DNA from: Candidatus Pelagibacterales bacterium
Lineage (GTDB): Bacteria > Pseudomonadota > Alphaproteobacteria > TMED109
Length of the DNA stretch: 19,504 bases
Reading direction: 5' to 3'
Assembly (NCBI GenBank): GCA_002684605.1
Contig: NYVM01000048.1
Location: 4,562-24,065, forward strand
This document shows, piece by piece, positions 8,784 through 16,768 of this stretch. Positions within the stretch are counted from its first letter, which is position 1. Every line of letters starts with the position of its first letter. The notes below the pieces were generated by a model. The model was not told the DNA's origin and searched no databases. It was given only the letters and a program-made list of their open reading frames with translations. The position numbers and the translations under genes are program-made.

Positions 8784-11459
8784 CTATATTTTATTATCTA
8801 ATCTATTAATTGCTAGTTGAAGCCTATCTGCCAAGCTTTTGATACCTTCTTTTTTACTTTTTTGCTCTTCTATTACCTCCTTGGGTGCACGTTCTATAAA
8901 ATTTTTATTTAATAACTTAGCATCAATTATAGAAATATCATCTTTTAATTTTGATAAATCTTTATTCAATCTATCTAGCTCAATATTTATATCTATTACG
9001 CCCTTGAGAGATATATTAAAAGTTGCATCATCTACTAATATTTGAGCGGAGTTGTCAGAATCATTAGCATTGAAAGAAAAACTTTCTACTCCTGCAATAC
9101 TTTTTAAAGTTTCAATATTACTACTAATAATATTAAGATATTTTTTATCAATAGACTTATAATATACATTTATCAGTGATTTAAATGGTATATTTAACAT
9201 TGCTCGTAAAGACCTAATTTCACTAATGAATTTTATGATCCATTCTATCTCTATATTATTTTTACTTAATTTAATTTTTTCAATATTTGAATCAGGCCAA
9301 TCCATTAAGGAGAGTATTTCTCCAAAATTATGAACCTTACTATACAAGTATTCAGTGTTAAAAGGTATAATTGGATGTAAAATTATTAATATTTTGCTAA
9401 ATACATAAGCTGTAGTATTTTTTATCTCTTTATTTTCTTCACTATTAATTTCAGATAAAACAGGTTTTACTATTTCTAAATACCAATCACAAAAATTATG
9501 CCAAACAAAATGATATGCGTTATTTGCTGCCTCATTAAACCTGTAAGATTCTATCTCTGAAGATACATTATCTGCTGTTTTATAAAGAAGGTTTATAATC
9601 CATAAACTAATAGGTTTTTGTATCATTTTGATATCAAATTCTTTATCTAAGACACAGTCATTGATTTCTAAAAACTTTGAAGCATTATGTATTTTAGTTA
9701 TAAAATTTCTATATCCCACTATTCTATCTTCAGCTAGCTTTATATCTCTTCCCTGAGTCGCTAAAGCTGTTAATGAAAATCTAATTGTATCAGTGCCGTA
9801 TTGATCCATAAGCACCAAAGGATTAACGACATTACCTTTAGATTTTGACATTTTATTACCCTTTGAATCACGAACTAAAGCATGAACATAGACTTCCTTA
9901 AATGGTGATTTTTTCATAAAATGAATACCTAGCATCATCATTCTTGCTACCCAAAAAAATATTATATCAAAGCCTGTAACTAAGATATCTCCTGGGTAAT
10001 ACTTGATTAGATCTTTACTTTTATCAGGCCATCCTAATGTTGAAAACGGCCATAAGCCAGAAGAAAACCAAGTATCTAATACATCTGGGTCTTGTTTTAA
10101 TTCTATTTTTTTACCGTACTTACTAAAAGCTTGTATTTGCACTTCCTCTAATGTCTTACCAACAAATATAGTTCCATCCGGAGCATGCCATGCTGGTATC
10201 CTATGTCCCCACCATAATTGCCTAGAAATGCACCATGGCTCTATATTATTCATCCATTCAAAAAAAGTATTTTCCCATGTTTTTGGAATAAATTTTGTTT
10301 CTCCATTTTTAACAGTTTCTATAGCAGGACCTGACAATTTTTTTGCATCTACAAACCATTGATCTGTTAAAAAAGGCTCAATAACTGTATCTGACCTGTC
10401 ACCATATGGAACAGCATGTATAGTGTCTTCTATTTTATCTAGTAAACCTAATTCTTCCATATCAGAAATTATCTTTACTCTAGCCTTTAATATAGTAAGA
10501 CCTTGATAAGCCTTAGGTGTATTTTTATTTAAAGTTCCATTCGTATTCAATATATTAATAGGCTCTAAATTATGTCTTTTACCTACTTGAAAGTCATTAA
10601 AATCATGAGCAGGAGTAATTTTTACCGCTCCTGTACCTTTTTCAGGGTCAGCATATTCATCAGCTACTATTAATATTTCTCTATTAACAATAGGTAAGAG
10701 AACTTTTTTTCCTATTAAACTTTTATACCTTTTATCTTTAGGGTTAACAGCAACACATGTATCACCTAGCAATGTTTCAGGCCTTGTAGTTGCTACTATA
10801 ATATAATTCTTAGTGCCAAGTATTGGGTATTTAAAATACCAATAATAACCTTTTTTATCTTTTTGAATAACTTCCAAGTCAGAAATCGCAGTTTCTAACT
10901 TTGTATCCCAGTTAACTAATCTTTTATCTCTATAAATTAACTTACTCTTATATAAGCTTACAAAAACTTCTCTAACAGCTTCAGATAAACCTTCATCTAA
11001 AGTAAATCTTTCTCTACTCCAATCAGCAGAAGCTCCGAGCCTTTTCAACTGATTTACAATAGTCCCTCCAGATTCCTCTTTCCATTCCCAAACTTTCTTT
11101 AAAAAATCACCTCTTCCTAATTCTGCTCTAGAAGTTATTCCTTCCTTTAAAATTTTTCTTTCTACTACCATTTGTGTTGCTATACCAGCGTGATCTGTTC
11201 CAGGCTGCCATAAAACATCCTTTCCTTTCATTCGCCAATATCTAGCAATAACATCTTGTAATGTCATATTTAAAGCATGACCAATATGTAAGCTACCAGT
11301 TACATTGGGTGGAGGCATCATAATTGTAATAGATTCCTTATCAGAATCTATTTTTGCTTCCATAATTTTATTATTATCCCACACAGAACTAGAATAGTTT
11401 TCAATTTCAGAACTAGAAACTTTATTCTTAGCTTTTACTTCTGCTTTTTTTATAGGCAT
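8784..11459 (-). CDS. valS: Valyl-tRNA synthetase
   Basis: An 891-residue class I synthetase that charges tRNA-Val. [16 protein letters not shown] gives HIGH at residues 58-61; [12 protein letters not shown] lies near residue 535. Between them is the CP1 editing domain, with [11 protein letters not shown] and [17 protein letters not shown]. The last about 65 residues (from [17 protein letters not shown]) form the coiled-coil arm typical of ValRS. The editing-domain threonines and aspartate blocks are intact, so proofreading of mischarged threonine is expected. The GTG/TTG-free N-terminus starts [14 protein letters not shown], a slightly longer lysine-rich lead than in E. coli. It is in the middle of the operon, 41 bases after the PopZ-like gene and 10 before ilvD. 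Confidence 0.97.
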   Translation of the reverse strand: MPIKKAEVKAKNKVSSSEIENYSSSVWDNNKIMEAKIDSDKESITIMMPPPNVTGSLHIGHALNMTLQDVIARYWRMKGKDVLWQPGTDHAGIATQMVVERKILKEGITSRAELGRGDFLKKVWEWKEESGGTIVNQLKRLGASADWSRERFTLDEGLSEAVREVFVSLYKSKLIYRDKRLVNWDTKLETAISDLEVIQKDKKGYYWYFKYPILGTKNYIIVATTRPETLLGDTCVAVNPKDKRYKSLIGKKVLLPIVNREILIVADEYADPEKGTGAVKITPAHDFNDFQVGKRHNLEPINILNTNGTLNKNTPKAYQGLTILKARVKIISDMEELGLLDKIEDTIHAVPYGDRSDTVIEPFLTDQWFVDAKKLSGPAIETVKNGETKFIPKTWENTFFEWMNNIEPWCISRQLWWGHRIPAWHAPDGTIFVGKTLEEVQIQAFSKYGKKIELKQDPDVLDTWFSSGLWPFSTLGWPDKSKDLIKYYPGDILVTGFDIIFFWVARMMMLGIHFMKKSPFKEVYVHALVRDSKGNKMSKSKGNVVNPLVLMDQYGTDTIRFSLTALATQGRDIKLAEDRIVGYRNFITKIHNASKFLEINDCVLDKEFDIKMIQKPISLWIINLLYKTADNVSSEIESYRFNEAANNAYHFVWHNFCDWYLEIVKPVLSEINSEENKEIKNTTAYVFSKILIILHPIIPFNTEYLYSKVHNFGEILSLMDWPDSNIEKIKLSKNNIEIEWIIKFISEIRSLRAMLNIPFKSLINVYYKSIDKKYLNIISSNIETLKSIAGVESFSFNANDSDNSAQILVDDATFNISLKGVIDINIELDRLNKDLSKLKDDISIIDAKLLNKNFIERAPKEVIEEQKSKKEGIKSLADRLQLAINRLDNKI

Positions 11460-11500
11460 CTTTGCATTCCATTACATCATATATTGACTAAACTAATTAA

Positions 11501-11830
11501 TTATTTAATAGTTTTTAGAGCTTTCTTAACATAATCATCTGTAGTTATATGCATATTAGCCTTTATCCATAATTTAATATCAGATTCTATTATTGATTGA
11601 ATACTTTTTTTTACAATAGCTCTATTTGAATCTTTTTTATAAAATGGTGACTCTTTTATAATATCTGTTAAAAGCAAAATATCAGAAGGTATAATTTTTT
11701 TAATTACCTTCTTTTTAATCAAAGTTTTTTTATATTTTTTAACTAAAGGTTTTTGCTTCTCCATTAGAGCAGTTTCTAGTTCTTTCATAGCTGAAGTAAT
11801 ATTATTTTTTACTATTTTAGAATTAACCAT
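11501..11830 (-). CDS. Small lysine-rich protein, probably a reduced PopZ (DUF2497) homologue
   Basis: A 109-residue protein between a tolC-like gene and valS, the position held by popZ/DUF2497 in Caulobacter and many alphaproteobacteria. PopZ is a pole-organising scaffold that tethers the chromosome origin region. The C-terminal helix IKLWIKANMHITTDDYVKKALKTI resembles the DUF2497 end (L-K-x-W-L-x-x-N-L ... V-x-x-x-I), and predicted helices before it suit the oligomerisation region. The usual N-terminal helix (E-x-x-M-E-E-I-L-x-S-I-R-R-I-I) is not recognisable and the acidic proline-rich linker is replaced by a lysine run. I count 25 Lys and 1 Arg against 11 acidic residues, whereas Caulobacter PopZ is acidic. 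The call rests mainly on position plus the C-terminal pattern; an unrelated basic protein is possible. Confidence 0.5.
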   Translation of the reverse strand: MVNSKIVKNNITSAMKELETALMEKQKPLVKKYKKTLIKKKVIKKIIPSDILLLTDIIKESPFYKKDSNRAIVKKSIQSIIESDIKLWIKANMHITTDDYVKKALKTIK

Positions 11831-11846
11831 AATTTAATTTATCTAA

Positions 11847-13244
11847 TTAGTTAATATTTAAAATATCAAGTATAGATTTACCTTCTCCAGATAAACCTTT
11901 TACTTTATTATAATATTTATTAGAATCATGAAAGACCGTAACAGGTAAATTTAAATACTTAGCATTCATATTACCAGTAACTTCTATGATTTGATAAGAA
12001 GCTATATATAGACTAGTATTAGCCTTTATTAGGTTTGCTTTAGCTCTAAATAATTCATTTTCTGCATCAAGAACATCTAATACAGTTCTTGCACCAACAT
12101 TTTCTTCTTGAACTACTCCTTCTAAGGCAATTTCATTTGCTAAAATAGACGCTTTAAAAGAAATTATCTGAGAGTTTAAGCTTTGTATTTTATTCCATAT
12201 AATCATGGCTTTTTCAGATTCTTCTCTTAATATATTACTAATATTAGAATTACTCTTAATTATCTTTTCTCTATACTTTCTAATGTTAGCTTTATCTTTT
12301 CCTCCCTTGTAAAGAGGAAGTTTCATATTAGCTGAAACATCAAAATATCTTTGTTCTTCGAAAAAGGTATTTGGATCATATGCTTGATTTGCTCTAGCCC
12401 TAAAGTCCACAGTCATAGACATTTCTTTGAGAATCAATTTTAACTCTTCTTCTGCTAAATCTTTGCTCCTTCTTGCAAAAGCAATATTTGCATTACCACT
12501 TTTAACACTCTCCATAATATCTTGAAGGTTTAAAGGTATAACAGGCATTGTTTCAGGATAAAAAATATCTTCAGCTTCCAGACCAGTGTCTGAAAAATAT
12601 AAAGCTTTTGCGCTATTTAAATCAGCTTCAGCCTTAACCAAATTAGCAGATGCATCTGAAAGTCTAGCTTCAGCCTGAGAAACATCTGTAATTGTTAAAT
12701 CACCTACATCAAACCTATCTTTTGTTGCTTCTAATTGCCTTTTAATTACTTCTTTATTTTTCTTAGCAATATCTAGTAAATCTAACTCTTTAAGTAAATC
12801 AAAATATGCAATAGCTGCTTGTAATAAAACTTCATTTTCTATCATCATTAACTTTGATTTAGACATTTCAAAGTTAGCATTTGCTATATTAATATTTTGA
12901 TTAGTCTTTCCGCCATCATATATTTTCTGCTCTAATACAACTCCCATAGATACCGGAAGGTTACTATTTGTTTTTGTAGTAGTATTTGTTTTTGTGGTAT
13001 CTAGAGATTTTCCTATAGATGCATCTAAATACACAACAGGCTTCCACCCTGCTAAAGCTTCTACTATATCCTCAGTCACAACTCTTTCTTCACTTCTTTC
13101 AGATGCTAATAGAGGATGATTAGTATAAGCATTTGCAAGAGAAGAACTTAAGCTTTGGGCATTTGCTTCTGATAAAAATATAAATATCATTGCTGATAAG
13201 TATGCTATATATTTAAAGAGAAAAATTTTTACTATTCTAAACAT
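11847..13244 (-). CDS. tolC: TolC-family outer-membrane channel protein
   Basis: A 465-residue TolC-family protein: a trimeric outer-membrane channel with a periplasmic helical tunnel, used by type I secretion or drug efflux. A signal peptide is visible, with likely cleavage after ANA at about residue 29. The mature part starts with SLSSSLANAYTNHPLLASER, which fits the family's first helix. Two internally similar halves follow: EQKIYDGGKTNQNI in the first, LKLPLYKGGKDKANIRK in the second. GARTVLDVLDAENELFRAK, near residues 380-398, is the family's best-known block. No ABC transporter or membrane-fusion partner is in the window, so the pump it serves is unknown. An AAGGA Shine-Dalgarno lies about 7 bases before the ATG. 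It sits 21 bases after the pcm-like gene and 16 before the PopZ-like gene. Confidence 0.92.
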   Translation of the reverse strand: MFRIVKIFLFKYIAYLSAMIFIFLSEANAQSLSSSLANAYTNHPLLASERSEERVVTEDIVEALAGWKPVVYLDASIGKSLDTTKTNTTTKTNSNLPVSMGVVLEQKIYDGGKTNQNINIANANFEMSKSKLMMIENEVLLQAAIAYFDLLKELDLLDIAKKNKEVIKRQLEATKDRFDVGDLTITDVSQAEARLSDASANLVKAEADLNSAKALYFSDTGLEAEDIFYPETMPVIPLNLQDIMESVKSGNANIAFARRSKDLAEEELKLILKEMSMTVDFRARANQAYDPNTFFEEQRYFDVSANMKLPLYKGGKDKANIRKYREKIIKSNSNISNILREESEKAMIIWNKIQSLNSQIISFKASILANEIALEGVVQEENVGARTVLDVLDAENELFRAKANLIKANTSLYIASYQIIEVTGNMNAKYLNLPVTVFHDSNKYYNKVKGLSGEGKSILDILNIN

Positions 13245-13265
13245 TATATATCCTTCTAAAACCTA

Positions 13266-13934
13266 TTAAAACTCAAAAACATCTTCATTATCAAAACCAA
13301 ACATAGCTGGAATATTTGCGTTAAATATAGATGAGCTACTAACTATACCTCTATTTTTTTTAAATACAACTGCCTTTCCATATGATTTATCATTATTTTG
13401 GCCTTTAATACCACAAATTATTTTACCATGATCTGCTAATTGATTAAATAATTCATCAGGAATAGATTTTACAGACCCAAAAATAAAAATTTTATCATAT
13501 GGAGCACTTTTAATATTACCAAGCATATGATCTCCATCTACTATTAGCGCGCTATCTGCACCAATTTTTGCCAATATATTATTAGCATCGTTTCTTAAAT
13601 TATAATCTTTCTCAATACCTACAACTAAAGATGATAACTTTTCTAAAATAGCTGTTGTATAACCAGTACAAGAACCAATTTCTAATATTACATCTTCTTT
13701 CGAAATAGAAACTGAACTTATTAAGCGTCCTATTAATCCAGCTGATAATAGCCAGCGACCTTCTTTAATTTCCATATCACCTTCATGGTATGCTATTGAT
13801 TTCTTATCTATATCTACAAACAATTCACGAGGTATACTTTTGAAAGCATCTAGTATTAATTTATCATTAACTCCAACAGGTTTTAATTGCCTATCTATCA
13901 TATTTTTGTTCATTACTTCTATTGAAACAGACAA
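13266..13934 (-). CDS. Protein-L-isoaspartate O-methyltransferase-like protein (TTG start)
   Basis: A 222-residue protein of the PCMT-like SAM-methyltransferase family. The SAM-binding motif I is EIGSCTGYTTAIL (residues 85-97), and the N-terminal NMIDRQLKPVGVNDKLILDAF matches the family. True Pcm enzymes carry a G-Q-T-I-S-Q-P type substrate loop. Here the equivalent segment reads EGRWLLSAGLIGRLI, as in the alphaproteobacterial paralogues found beside tolC, so repair of isoaspartate is uncertain. The TTG start is chosen because a GAGGAG sits exactly 7 bases upstream. The next candidate, an ATG at residue 8, would be 28 bases from it. It appears to be the first gene of the six-gene operon. Confidence 0.8.
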   Translation of the reverse strand: MSVSIEVMNKNMIDRQLKPVGVNDKLILDAFKSIPRELFVDIDKKSIAYHEGDMEIKEGRWLLSAGLIGRLISSVSISKEDVILEIGSCTGYTTAILEKLSSLVVGIEKDYNLRNDANNILAKIGADSALIVDGDHMLGNIKSAPYDKIFIFGSVKSIPDELFNQLADHGKIICGIKGQNNDKSYGKAVVFKKNRGIVSSSSIFNANIPAMFGFDNEDVFEF

Positions 13935-13941
13935 TTACAAG

Positions 13942-13947
13942 CTCCTC
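13942..13947 (-). promoter_or_regulatory. Shine-Dalgarno that fixes the TTG start of the pcm-like gene
   Basis: On the minus strand this reads GAGGAG, followed by seven bases and then TTG (13934). It is one of the strongest ribosome-binding sites in the window. It decides between the TTG and the in-frame ATG seven codons later. Confidence 0.7.
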
Positions 13948-14017
13948 ACTAAAAAACTTTATTTCTTAATATAGTATATGGTTAAAAATGTTAAGTTAGT
14001 TTTACTAAATATTTACT
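13948..14017 (-). promoter_or_regulatory. Possible promoter of the pcm-tolC-popZ-valS-ilvD-M48 operon
   Basis: The gap between the RND transporter and the pcm-like gene is the only sizeable one upstream of the six-gene run. On the minus strand TTAACA (complement of 13989-13994), 15 bases, then TATATT (complement of 13968-13973) could form a weak sigma-70-like promoter. The spacing is shorter than the usual 16-18, so the assignment is tentative. Read-through from the transporter gene is an alternative, as no terminator is visible. Confidence 0.22.
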
Positions 14018-16510
14018 TTAACTATTATAAGTTTTAAATGGCTTAAAGGTAATTAATAATTGAGGCAATAGAATTAATGATGAAAGTAATGCCATAAACA
14101 TGGCTAAACTTGTTAACAGTCCAAAATATATACTAGGAATAAAATTAGAAAACACTAAGATAAAGAAACCTATAATTATCGTAACAGAAGTATAATACAT
14201 TGCAAAACCTATACTCATGTGAGTTCGTCGCATAGCTAAGCTATAATTATTGTCTATAATTAATTCATTTTTATACCTATATATATAATGTATAGTATTA
14301 TCTACTGCTATTCCCATACTTATAGCTGCAATCGTAATAGTCATCATATCTAATGGAATTTTAAACCAACCCATAAACCCTAATACCAAACCTATAGATA
14401 TTACATTTGGTATTAATGCAATTAGTGAAACTTTAATAGATTTAAATAAAAGTAAAAACATAAAAAATAACAAGATTATAACACTTCCTATTGTAAGTAT
14501 TTGTGACTTAAATAGACTTTGAAGCATATTATTATATAAAATCAATACATTACTATAGTGTATACTATCAGGATCAATATTAGCTATATTAGGAATCTCT
14601 ATGTTTAATTTTTTTAAAAAATCATTTCTTCTTAACTTAGGCATAGAATCTTTAATTCTCACACTTATCTTAGCTTGATTATCATCAATAGATATATAAG
14701 GAGCAACAATTATTCTTTTATATTGATCTGGCAGCTCAGAATATAATAAAGCTAATTGAATTATATCTAAATCATTTCCATTATTAAGTAATTTTCCAAC
14801 CTTTAATACAGTAGCAAAAGACATAACTTTGCCAATTTCAGGTTGTTTTTCTAAATAATCATGTATCTTTGTTATTAAATCCATTTTTGAGGATGTAAAA
14901 AATAATTTAGAACCATTATCATCAGAAGAAATATCTTCTTCTAAAAAATCAAACTCATCCTCTTCAAATTCTCCTTCAGGTTCTATATATATTTCTTCAT
15001 CAAAACTATCATTAAAGTCTATAGTAATATCTAATAAAGTAGTACCGCCTAATTTTTGATCTATTAATTTCATTCCTTTATAAATTTCACTACTATTTTT
15101 AAAATAATCAATGAAACTATTTTCTACCTTAAGCTGAGTTATTCCTATTGCTCCGATGATAAAAATAAAAAAAGATAAAAATATAACTTTTTTACCTATA
15201 AAATCAGATAGATCTGCAAAGTATTTAGGTAAAGGAATACTTTGTTCAAATTTTAAATTTGGACTAATTTTATTTAAATTTATTTGCATTATTGGAAATA
15301 GAATAAATGCACTTATCAAAGAAATAATAATACCTATACTCATCATCCATCCAAAATTTATAACTGGTAAAAGACCAGAAAAAACTAAAGATGAAAAACC
15401 TACAATAGTTGTTGCAACTGTGTATAAGCATGGAAGAGCCATTGAAGAAACTGTTTTTATTAATAGATCTTTTTGTGACAAATCTGAGTTAAAAGAGTAT
15501 AATTCTCTATATTTGACTGTAAGATGAACTATTATAGCCATAGTAAAAATCAATTGAAGAGAAATAAAATTAGACGAAATAATTGTAACATCCCAGGAAA
15601 AAATACTTAAAATACCTGATGTAATAATTACAGAAAAAGAACATGTTATTAAGGGAATTAAAACCCACCTTAATTGCCTAAAAATTATCATAAGGGTAAT
15701 AACTAAAAATAATAGAATAGAAATACCAAATATTTTTAGATCATTCTTAACAAAATTTACAACATCATTAGTAATCATATTCAAACCTCCAAGAAAAATA
15801 ACTTCTTCTTTTTGATAAGGCTTTATAATATTTCTGATACTATTAATTGTTTCTTCATTTTGAATTTTTGATTTATTTTTATAAGACCTGTAAGTCTTTT
15901 CTATTATTTCTAATTTTTTAGACTCAGATTCATTAATTAGATTTTTACTTTGTTTTTTTCTTAATCTATTTCTTTCATCTCTTAATTGAATAGCAACATT
16001 ATCTTCTTTAAGGTTTATAACGATTGAAGTAGTTGTAAAATCACTACTTACTAAATTATCTTTATATATTGGGCTATTTATAAACTCTTTTTTCACTAAT
16101 TTTAAATCTAACCCTTCATCCTTAAGGTTTGGAATACCTTCTGATAACGAAGAAATTTTTAATGGAGGACTTAAAAGTAAAGGAACATTTAATATAGATG
16201 TAACTGACGTAACTGCCTCTAAATTTAATAGCTTTGAAGAAATAGATTCAATGTTTTTAATTGTGTTAACTGAAAATAAATTTTCATTTGGAGTATAAGC
16301 AAGTATTAAAAAATCTGGAGAATAATATCTTTTGCTAAGTAATTGGGTGTATTCTAAATCTTTATCCCCTTCTAAAATTAAAGTATCAGAAGAAGCATCA
16401 ATAACTAAAAATTTTGCAAAATAGCCAAAAACCATAAACAAAGTTAATAGTAAAAAAAATATTACCTTAGGAAATTTAAATATAAAGTTTTTATAAAAAC
16501 TATTAAACAT
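14018..16510 (-). CDS. RND/MMPL-family membrane transporter with acidic periplasmic insert
   Basis: An 830-residue inner-membrane protein with the RND duplication. TM1 is at about residues 14-36, then a large periplasmic loop (40-255) and a membrane bundle (about 260-410, five segments). TM7 is at about 442-460, followed by a second loop (460-660) and a final bundle to about 825. The final bundle contains the GMAVDNTIHYIYRYK-like segment IAVDNTIHYIYRYKNEL, matching the sterol-sensing/MMPL helices; the acidic residue there is the usual proton-relay site. MMPL, hopanoid-transport HpnN and COG1033 proteins share this plan, and I cannot choose the substrate. Residues 501-531 hold 17 Asp/Glu in 31 positions, unlike the rest. 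It is first on its strand, with 83 bases before the pcm-like gene. It is divergent from tRNA-Cys. Confidence 0.85.
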   Translation of the reverse strand: MFNSFYKNFIFKFPKVIFFLLLTLFMVFGYFAKFLVIDASSDTLILEGDKDLEYTQLLSKRYYSPDFLILAYTPNENLFSVNTIKNIESISSKLLNLEAVTSVTSILNVPLLLSPPLKISSLSEGIPNLKDEGLDLKLVKKEFINSPIYKDNLVSSDFTTTSIVINLKEDNVAIQLRDERNRLRKKQSKNLINESESKKLEIIEKTYRSYKNKSKIQNEETINSIRNIIKPYQKEEVIFLGGLNMITNDVVNFVKNDLKIFGISILLFLVITLMIIFRQLRWVLIPLITCSFSVIITSGILSIFSWDVTIISSNFISLQLIFTMAIIVHLTVKYRELYSFNSDLSQKDLLIKTVSSMALPCLYTVATTIVGFSSLVFSGLLPVINFGWMMSIGIIISLISAFILFPIMQINLNKISPNLKFEQSIPLPKYFADLSDFIGKKVIFLSFFIFIIGAIGITQLKVENSFIDYFKNSSEIYKGMKLIDQKLGGTTLLDITIDFNDSFDEEIYIEPEGEFEEDEFDFLEEDISSDDNGSKLFFTSSKMDLITKIHDYLEKQPEIGKVMSFATVLKVGKLLNNGNDLDIIQLALLYSELPDQYKRIIVAPYISIDDNQAKISVRIKDSMPKLRRNDFLKKLNIEIPNIANIDPDSIHYSNVLILYNNMLQSLFKSQILTIGSVIILLFFMFLLLFKSIKVSLIALIPNVISIGLVLGFMGWFKIPLDMMTITIAAISMGIAVDNTIHYIYRYKNELIIDNNYSLAMRRTHMSIGFAMYYTSVTIIIGFFILVFSNFIPSIYFGLLTSLAMFMALLSSLILLPQLLITFKPFKTYNS

Positions 16511-16681
16511 AACTATATTCTCTCAAATCAATATTTTCTTTTTTTAATATTACTATATTTATATCAAATAAAGATTAAATACATAATAATATTAATTTAC
16601 CTCATTAGTAATATAGCGTATATTTTCCTAAATTTATTTAAATTATTAAATTTATATAATTTAAAAATATTAAAATTTTAA
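16511..16681. promoter_or_regulatory. Divergent spacer between RND transporter and tRNA-Cys
   Basis: At 171 bases this is the largest gene-free gap in the window. It should contain a promoter for the transporter on the minus strand and one for tRNA-Cys on the plus strand. A GAGAG about 8 bases before the transporter ATG (minus strand) is a reasonable Shine-Dalgarno. A short palindrome, AATATA-GCG-TATATT (16610-16624), lies about 30 bases upstream of the tRNA -10 element. It is one of the few places with a G/C centre and might be an operator, but six-base A/T arms occur easily by chance here. No small gene is visible. Confidence 0.35.
16633..16660 (+). promoter_or_regulatory. Probable sigma-70 promoter of tRNA-Cys and downstream genes
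   Basis: A perfect TATAAT lies at 16655-16660, about 22 bases before the tRNA 5' end. That predicts a transcription start near 16667 and a leader of about 15 bases, normal for a tRNA gene. The -35 element is poor; TTTATT at 16633-16638 with a 16-base spacer is the best I find. Confidence 0.45.
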
Positions 16682-16755
16682 GGCCCGGTGTCAGAGTGGT
16701 TATGTAGTGGACTGCAAATCCTCGTACGGCGGTTCGATTCCGTCCCGGGCCTCCA
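16682..16755 (+). tRNA. tRNA-Cys (anticodon GCA), CCA encoded
   Basis: The cloverleaf folds by eye. The acceptor stem GGCCCGG (16682-16688) pairs fully with CCGGGCC (16745-16751), followed by discriminator U and encoded CCA (16753-16755). The T arm GGCGG/CCGTC has loop TTCGATT. The anticodon loop CTGCAAA (16712-16718) has GCA at 16714-16716. The sequence aligns closely with E. coli tRNA-Cys, including the GGTTATGTAG D-loop region. The U discriminator (position 73) is the main identity element for CysRS. One oddity: the anticodon stem GTGGA/TCCTC has an apparent U-U opposition at positions 28-42. The 3' CCA is followed at once by the Shine-Dalgarno of the next gene. Confidence 0.95.
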
Positions 16756-16761
16756 AAAGGA
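16756..16761 (+). promoter_or_regulatory. Shine-Dalgarno of the thiolase-like gene, directly after tRNA CCA
   Basis: AAAGGA starts on the base after the tRNA CCA end and is followed by seven bases, then the ATG at 16769. Spacing is ideal. It supports starting the thiolase-like protein at 16769. A longer open frame runs back into the tRNA, but the 27 extra codons would be tRNA sequence. Confidence 0.65.
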
Positions 16762-16768
16762 TTTTTTA

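Noticed and set aside
10003..10362. Plus-strand open frame antisense to valS; similar frames at 1207-1446, 1753-1971, 8839-9045 and 15156-15527.
   Set aside because: All are shadows of confidently identified genes, without Shine-Dalgarno sites or recognisable domains.
16682..16755. tRNA-Cys as an integration site for a genomic island.
   Set aside because: No integrase, no phage gene and no second copy of the tRNA 3' end is visible in the window; the neighbouring genes look like ordinary metabolism.
16688..16768. In-frame extension of the thiolase-like gene back into tRNA-Cys.
   Set aside because: The extra 27 codons are tRNA sequence; a Shine-Dalgarno (AAAGGA) and family alignment support the ATG at 16769.
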